Assembly: GCF_032884065.1 (NCBI RefSeq)
Contig: NC_088863.1
Location: 58,904,628 to 58,968,627 of the forward strand
Length of the DNA stretch: 64,000 nucleotides
DNA from: Artemia franciscana
Taxonomy: Eukaryota; Arthropoda; Branchiopoda; Anostraca; Artemiidae
Direction of reading: 5' to 3'
Numbering within the stretch: position 1 is the stretch's first letter; each line of letters starts with the position of its first letter. Made by a program: the position numbers and the translations under genes. Below are positions 57,705 through 64,000 of this stretch, one piece after another. The notes under the pieces are model-generated. The model ran no database searches. It was not told the DNA's origin and saw only the letters and a program-made list of their open reading frames with translations.

Positions 57705-58088
57705 AAAAAAGGTAAAAAACTAAAAACTAAAAAAAAACTGAAAAAACTAAAAAAGGCAAAAACTACAAAAAAAACTAAAAACTAATAAAAAAAATATAAA
57801 AGCCGAAAAACTAAAAAAAAACTAAAGAAACTAAAAAAAGGAAAAAAACTTAAAAACTAAAAACTAAAAAAAAGGAAAAAACTGAAAAATTGAAGAGAAA
57901 AAGAAAACTAATAAAATTAAAAATAAAAATAAAAAAAAAATAAAAAAGATAAAAACTAAAAAAAAAGTAAAAAGAAAAAACGAAAAAAAACTAAAAAAGC
58001 TAAAAAAAAGGTAAAAACCAATAAAAAACTAAAAAGAAAAAAAGGTAAAAAACTAAAAAATAAATGACGATGGCGACTCAGGGAATGG

Positions 58089-58282
58089 TCGATTAGCAAT
58101 CACCATCAACAAAGCTCAAGGGCAATCATTAGAATCATGAGGTATAGATCTGAATACGGATTGTTTTCCCATGGACCATTATATGGTGCATGTTCAAGAG
58201 TCGGTAAACTGACAATCTATTTATATGCACAGACAATGGGACAGCAAAGAATGTTGTATATTCGCAAGTTTTACGTAGTTAA
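58089..58282 (+). pseudogene. Helitron helicase C-terminal remnant (H)
   Basis: Common stop and frame change, one extra base lost near 58208. Ends GTAGTTAA. Confidence 0.75.
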
Positions 58283-58307
58283 AAACATATATATATATAT
58301 ATATATA

Positions 58308-60060
58308 CTAGCTGTTGGGGTGGCGCTTCGCGCCACCCCAACACCTAGTTGGTGGGGGCGCTTCGCGCCCCCCCCCCAAGCCCCCCCGCGCGCGTAAGTC
58401 GTTACGCGCCATATTAGTTACGCGCCATTGTAGTTGTGTCCCTATGTCCCACCTGTGAATCGACCATTCCCTGAGTCGCCATCGTCATTTATATATCCCC
58501 CTGTGCGCCCAGGCGTCCCCTTTGTAGTTATGTCCCTGTGTCCCGGTCGTCGTCATTTATACTCCCTGTGTCCCGGTGCTTTGTTGATTGGTAATCGAAC
58601 ATTCCTTTTGTCCCGGTCGCTTTCTCTTTGAGTGTCGTCATTTATTTAGATTGTTTCTCCTTTATTTTTCAGTTTTTTTCCTTTTTTTAGTTTTTTTTCT
58701 TTTTTAGTTCTTTTAGTTTTTACCTTTTTTTAGTTTTTTAGATGAAATTTTTTTTAGTTTTTTTCCTTTTTTTCTTTTTAGTTTTTTATTGGTTTTTACC
58801 TTTTTTTTTAGCTTTTTTAGTTTTTTTCGTTTTTTCTTTTTACTTTTTTTTTAGTTTTTATCTTTTTTATTTTTTTTTATTTTTATTCTTAATTTTATTA
58901 GTTTTCTTTTTCTCTTCTATTTTTCAGTTTTTTCCTTTTTTTTAAGTTTTTTTTTTAGTTTTTAGTTTTTTTAGTTTTTTTTCCTTTTTTTCTTTTTAGT
59001 TTTTTATTGGTTTTTACCTTTTTTTTTAGCTTTTTTAGTTTTTTTCGTTTTTTCTTTTTACTTTTTTTTTTAGTTTTTATCTTTTTTATTTTTTTTTATT
59101 TTATTCTTAATTTTATTCATTTATATATCCCCCTGTGCACCCCGGCGTCCCCTTTGTAGTTATGTCCCTGTGTCCCGGTCGTCGTCATTTATACTCCCTG
59201 TGTCCCGGTGCTTTGTTGATTGCTAATCGAACATTCCTTTTGTCCCGGTCGCTTTCTCTTTGAGTGTCGTCATTTATTTAGATTGTTTCTCCTTTATTTT
59301 TCAGTTTTTTTCCTTTTTTTAGTTTTTTTTCTTTTTTAGTTCTTTTAGTTTTTACCTTTTTTAGTTTTTTTTAGTTTTTTAGATGAAAATTTTTTTAGTT
59401 TTTTTCCTTTTTTTCTTTTTAGTTTTTTATTGGTTTTTACCTTTTTTTTAGCTTTTTTAGTTTTTTTCGTTTTTTCTTTTTAGTTTTTTTTTAGTTTTTA
59501 TCTTTTTTATTTTTTTTTATTTTTATTCTTAATTTTATTAGTTTTTCTTTTTCTCTTCCATTTTTCAGTTTATTCCTTTTTTTTAAGTTTTTTTTTTAGT
59601 TTTTAGTTTTTAGTTTTTTTTTCCTTTTTTTCTTTTTAGTTTTTTATTGGTTTTTACCTTTTTTTAGCTTTTTTAGTTTTTTTCGTTTTTTCTTTTTACT
59701 TTTTTTTTTAGTTTTTATCTTTTTTATTTTTTTTTTATTTTATTCTTAATTTTATTAGTTTTCTTTTTCTCTTCTATTTTTCAGTTTTTTCCTTTTTTTA
59801 AGTTTTTTTTTAGTTTTGTTTTTTTAGTTTTTTAGTTTTTTTAGTTTTTTTAGTTTTTTAGCCTTTTTTATTTTTTTATTAGTTTTTAGTTTTTTTTTGT
59901 AGTTTTTGCCTTTTTTTAGTTTTTTCAGTTTTTTTTTTAGTTTTTAGTTTTTTACCTTTTTTGTGGATCGTCACCTGATCCACAGATCCACAGCCGAAAC
60001 ATGACGTCACCTGATCCACGATCCACAGATCCACAGACAACTTATTTTTATATATATAGA
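58308..60060 (-). mobile_element. Helitron I, complete ends, inserted in H
   Basis: CTAG at 58308 and TC at 60060 with host A before and T after on the element strand, in the middle of H's TA tract. From 5' to 3': ATGACGTCACCTG words, an A-rich sense tract of ~1.2 kb with a ~550-bp internal duplication, minisatellite units and the GC-rich end with perfect hairpin. The helicase tail is deleted (jump near 58459). Confidence 0.88.
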
Positions 60061-60235
60061 TATATATATATCTATCTATATTCACAGGTGGGACATAGGG
60101 ACACAACTACAATGGCGCGTAACTAATATGGCGCGTAACGACTTACGCGCGGGGGGGGGGGGGCTTGGGGGGGGGGCGCGAAGCACCCCCACCAACTAGG
60201 TGTTGGGGTGGCGCGAAGCGCCACCCCAACAGCTA

Positions 60236-60236
<1 letters not shown>
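60061..60236 (+). mobile_element. Helitron H, 3' part (split by I)
   Basis: Continues H: TATCTATCTATATTCACAGG, then GGCGCGTAACGACTTACGCG, the GC-rich block, a perfect hairpin and CTAG at 60233-60236 followed by T. Confidence 0.85.
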
Positions 60237-60270
<34 letters not shown>

Positions 60271-60271
60271 T

Positions 60272-60466
60272 TTAACTACGTAAAACTTGCGAATATACAA
60301 CATTCTTCGCTGTCCCATTGTCTGTACATATAAATAGATTGTCAGGTTTCCTGACACTTGAACATGCAACATATAATTGTCCATGAGAAAAACAATCCGT
60401 ATTCAGATCTATGCCTTATTATTCTAATGATTTCCCTTGAGCTTTGTTGATGGTGATTGCTAATCA
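60272..60466 (-). pseudogene. Helitron helicase C-terminal remnant (K)
   Basis: TINKAQGKSLEII-type text and the shifted helicase end. More diverged than the A/B/F copies. Confidence 0.7.
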
Positions 60467-61070
60467 AACATTCCCTGTGTCCCCATCGTCATTTATATAT
60501 CCCCCTGTGCCCCCCAGCGTCCCCGTTGTGGTTGTGTCCCTTTGTCCCAGTTGTCATTTATTGTCGACAAACATGACGTCAGTCGACACACAAACATTAC
60601 GTCAGTCGACACACAAACATTACGTCAGTCGACACACACGTCCCAGTCGTCATTTGTGTCCTGGTGTCCCAGTCTGTAATTTCTTTTGAGTGTCCCGGTC
60701 GTCATTTATATTCCCTCTGTCCTGGTCTGTATATACATTCGTTTTTGAATTGGTATATGATGAAATATATTATTTTTTTTTCCTTTTTTCTTTTTAGTTT
60801 TTTTTTGGGTTTTTACTTATTTTTTAGCTTTTTCTTTTTTTTTCTTTTTTCTTTTTAGTTTTCTGTAGTTTTTACGTTTTTTTTAGTTTTTAGTTGTTTT
60901 TTTCTTTGAAGTTTTTTGCTGTTTTTACCCTTTTTTTAGTTTTTTTAGTTTTTTTTCCTTTTTCAGTTTTTATTTTTTACCTTTTTTAGTTTTTTTTTAG
61001 TTTTTTTAGTAGTTTTTACCTGTTTTTTAGTTTTTTTTCTTTTTTAGTTGTTTTTCTTCTTTTGTATTAA

Positions 61071-61151
61071 TGCTAAAGCCAAGGTTCGAACCTGGAACCT
61101 CTCGGACCTAGAACCTGGAACATAATTCTTTACCAACTCAGCTACTTCGGC
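61071..61151 (-). other. tRNA-derived segment in Helitron K, uninterrupted
   Basis: GCCGAAGTAGCTGAGTTGGT and GGTTCGAACCTTGGC, as at 33838. Confidence 0.6.
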
Positions 61152-61499
61152 TTGAATAAATTTACCTTTTTTATTTTTTTTTTTATTTTTTTTAGTTTTC
61201 TTTTTCTCCTTTATTTGTCAGTTTTTTCAATTTTTTAGTTTTAGTTTTTTTCTTTTTCAGTTTTTAGTTTTTTTTAGTTTTTTTAGTTTTTTTATTAGTT
61301 TTTAGTTTTTTTCTTTTTATTTTTTTTGTAGTTTTTACCTTTTTTTAGTTTTTTTTTTAGTTTTTTTTTTGGTTTTTTAGTTTTTAATTTTTTACCCTTT
61401 TTTAGTTTCTTAGCTTTTTTAGTTTTTTTTAGTATTTTCTTTTTAGTTTCATTTTGTAGTTATTATCTTTTTTAGTTTTTTTTTCTTCTTTTGTATTAA

Positions 61500-61737
61500 T
61501 GCTAAAGCCAAGTTTCGAATCTTGAACCTCTCGGACCTAGAACCTGGAACATAAGGCTTTACCAACTGAGCTACTGTATTTGTATTTGTATCGGATTAAC
61601 GACGCTTCTTTACTAAGGTCCCTGCGTCGGCCCTGCAGTGCATTCCTGCAGCATGGTTCGATCTCTGGGTCCCGTATTACCACACTAAGGTCAAACCCAC
61701 TGCGCCAACACAGGTAATTATATAACTGAGCTACTTC
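61500..61737 (-). other. tRNA-derived segment interrupted by a SINE
   Basis: Same arrangement as 33305-33546 on the other strand, with the SINE at the same base. Confidence 0.7.
61575..61723 (-). mobile_element. Short tRNA-derived SINE, same site as in Helitron L
   Basis: TTGGCGCAGTGGGTT head, GCCGACGCAGGGACC body, ATACAAATACAGTA-like tail. Flanked by AACTGAGCTAC at 61564-61574 and about 61724-61734, the complement of the duplication in L. Confidence 0.8.
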
Positions 61738-61854
61738 GGCTTGAATATATTCGTTTTTGAATTGGTATGTGATGAAATAATTCAGACGTCATATGCGGAC
61801 AGTGACGTCACTCGACACACAGACACACAGACAGCTTATTTTTATGTATATAGA

Positions 61855-61973
<119 letters not shown>

Positions 61974-63385
61974 CATAAGTTTTTCCACCCTTTGGAAGTT
62001 CGAGGAATTGCCCTTGGTGCCAGTAGTGGTAGGCTAAATAGATTCGATTCAATTCTGTGCTTTAAAAGTTAAATTCAAGTGTAAACAAGGCTAGATTTCA
62101 ATTAAAACATGTCAGAGTGGTTTATCGCACATTTTTGGGAAGAAGTCTGATTAACTTCTCAACAACTTTAATTCTTGCAAAAATAGAGAAAAATACTCAT
62201 AAGAATAATACATATTCAGAGAAAAAACTAGTCATTTCTCATATAAAACAAATAAAAGCAACGGTTTTGTGAGAGTTCAAGCTCATATAATAGACTAAAA
62301 GTAAGACCTAGTAGGATCTAAAGGTAAGAAAAGCAACTAGAGACTAGCAAACAGCTTGATAACCGATAAAAAAAGGCATCAAGATAAAAATGAAAAAACA
62401 AAGTATCTGTGAAGCTTATACAGCTTAGGCTTAAGAGACCATTCTAGGATCAAATCAGAAGAAACAATAATTTATTGCTGAGATAAACACCAATTCCATC
62501 TAGTCTTACATGGCAAGTCAAAAAGTTAAAAAAAGAGCTAAATTCAAATATTATTTGTATCTCTCGTTTTAACCTTTACTTCAAATTAGGCCAAAGATAA
62601 GATAACCATTGTTACCGAAAAGGCATGATCAATGAAAATTGTTATATATATATATTCTAGCTAGCCAGGGTTCTGCATACTAATTAGTTCTAATTATTTC
62701 CAAAAAAATAACCGGATTTTCTCTACTTTTAAAAGATGGTGGACCTGGAGACCTTTAATTGACTCCATGTTTCGACTGAATTAAGAATCATATTTTTTAT
62801 TTTTTTTCTGATTTTCCTGGGTGATACTGTATTATAGATGGTATAGAATAAGATGTGTATAAGATAATATAGATGTGTATAGAAGGTGTGAATAATATAA
62901 ATATAGGGCCGTATAAGCCTTTTCAATATGGTATACATAATAAGAAAATATAATAAGGCATGTAAGAAAAAATTTAGTGAACAATACCATTAAACATATC
63001 AGTGATGTGCTAGTAACTCAGTAGAAAAGTCATAGGGGGATTTTTCTGGGAATAATTTAGCGCTAACTTTAATCATGAAGATAAGCTGCTGAACAGCAGG
63101 ATTGGATTTTCTGCGGTTTCGCCTACAGCTTCTAGATTAGATTTGGATCAGAATCAAGTACTAGCTTATGGAATCTTGCCCATATAATGTGATTTTCAAA
63201 AAAAAACACAGTAAATACCCTAAATGGTTGTGACAGTAGCTTCTTCCCAAAAGGCTATAGGTTACTATCAGTAAGACGGTATCCAGGATTTTCGTTTGGG
63301 TTGGGGGGGGGGGTATTTCTTGGAAAGGGATTACAAAAAATATATATACAAAATAAATCAAAAATTTGTTTATGTGCATTTTTTA
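61974..63385. other. AT-rich DNA, no gene seen
   Basis: No coding stretch, RNA or repeat family recognised. A G-run lies at 63304-63314. Confidence 0.5.
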
Positions 63386-63797
63386 CTTTTTCAAAGTCTT
63401 TTCGAAGAAATTTGACTAGTAAAGTATGTCCGATTTCTAACAACAATATCTACTAAGCTTCAAACTTTTGGTTTTCTATTTGAAGATTTTTAATTGTTAT
63501 AGTCCCTTGTTCAAATATACGCAAGTATTTGTGCAATTAACAGCCGCTGGGCCGTAGCACTCGGCAAGCTTCTATATATGAATCCTCAATGTCGCTTGTC
63601 TTCTAACCGCAGACAGTTTTCTGTCTTTCATATTGACGTCTTTTCAAAGATACTTGATTATTAAAGCAAATCCGATTTCTAACAACAATATCTTCTAAGC
63701 TTCAATATTTTGATTTTCTTTTTTAAGGTTTTTGAATGGTTTCAATCTCTTGTTAAAGTATATACAAATATTTTCATATTTGACAGTTTTTGCTCTT
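63386..63797. repeat. Diverged direct repeat, ~160-bp units
   Basis: TCCGATTTCTAACAACAATA occurs at 63429 and 63670, each followed by TCTxCTAAGCTTCAA and a similar ~100 bp ending CAGxxxxTG. About 90 bp of other DNA separates the copies. Confidence 0.75.
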
Positions 63798-64000
63798 TAA
63801 GCAATTTAATGTAAACTTCTCCATACAGGAAAAACATAATTTTGTCCTCGTAAGTGCCGTCATTGCAATACCGATGTATATAAAATGGACGTCACTCACA
63901 TAATTTGCTTTTCGCTAAAAGTAGGGCTCTTAGAGAATTTTCTCGAGCTTCTGACCTATCTAGATTGTTTTATGGGCTAGAATATCTCAGGATTCCGATT

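Larger units (their letters stand above)
57447..58307 (+). mobile_element. Helitron H, 5' part (split by I)
   Basis: Starts TCTTCTATATATATAAAAAT after an A (or TC at 57450). CRE-like palindromes, a tRNA-like segment (57629-57704), an A-rich tract, the helicase remnant (58089-58282) and the start of the internal TA tract, where Helitron I is inserted. It resumes at 60061. Confidence 0.82.

Overview
The window is nuclear DNA of an animal, most likely an arthropod. It is AT-rich, intron-bearing and crowded with transposons. A crustacean such as a brine shrimp would fit, but nothing in the sequence fixes the species. Only one host gene is firmly identified. The last two coding exons of a mitochondrial NADPH:adrenodoxin (ferredoxin) oxidoreductase, FDXR, lie on the + strand at 2714-2881 and 13366-13511, joined in phase across a 10.5-kb intron. 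Earlier exons must lie left of the window.

1-14 kb: the FDXR 3' end. Its last intron holds a LINE 3' fragment, an intronless and disabled copy of a class I histone deacetylase (HDAC1/2/Rpd3), a decayed unidentified coding stretch, and old interspersed and tandem repeats. A hAT-like MITE lies upstream, at 531-895.

14-18.2 kb: two 5'-truncated non-LTR retrotransposons, back to back on the - strand, one with both visible catalytic aspartates of its reverse transcriptase changed to asparagine.

18.2-36 kb and 53.4-61.9 kb: two large nests of Helitrons (rolling-circle DNA transposons). They start with TC (usually TCTATATATATAAAAATAAG) and end with a GC-rich hairpin plus CTAG, flanked by host A and T. 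Most carry only the last ~65 codons of a Pif1-type helicase. Others keep the protein's N-terminal part or scrambled internal pieces. Three CTAG|TC junctions join elements head to tail with no base between. At least two elements sit inside the TA tract of another Helitron. Between the pieces lies an intact single-exon ankyrin-repeat ORF (607 codons, 26682-28505), the only other convincing long protein gene.

37-52.4 kb: no genes. This is a mosaic of a ~1.5-2 kb interspersed repeat with a foldback head, amplified by segmental duplication: a ~5-kb block present twice, a ~0.9-kb block present three times, and a tRNA-derived SINE inserted after the larger duplication.

62-64 kb: AT-rich DNA with one diverged direct repeat and no gene seen. 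No virus-derived or LTR element, CRISPR array, rRNA or credible functional tRNA was recognised.
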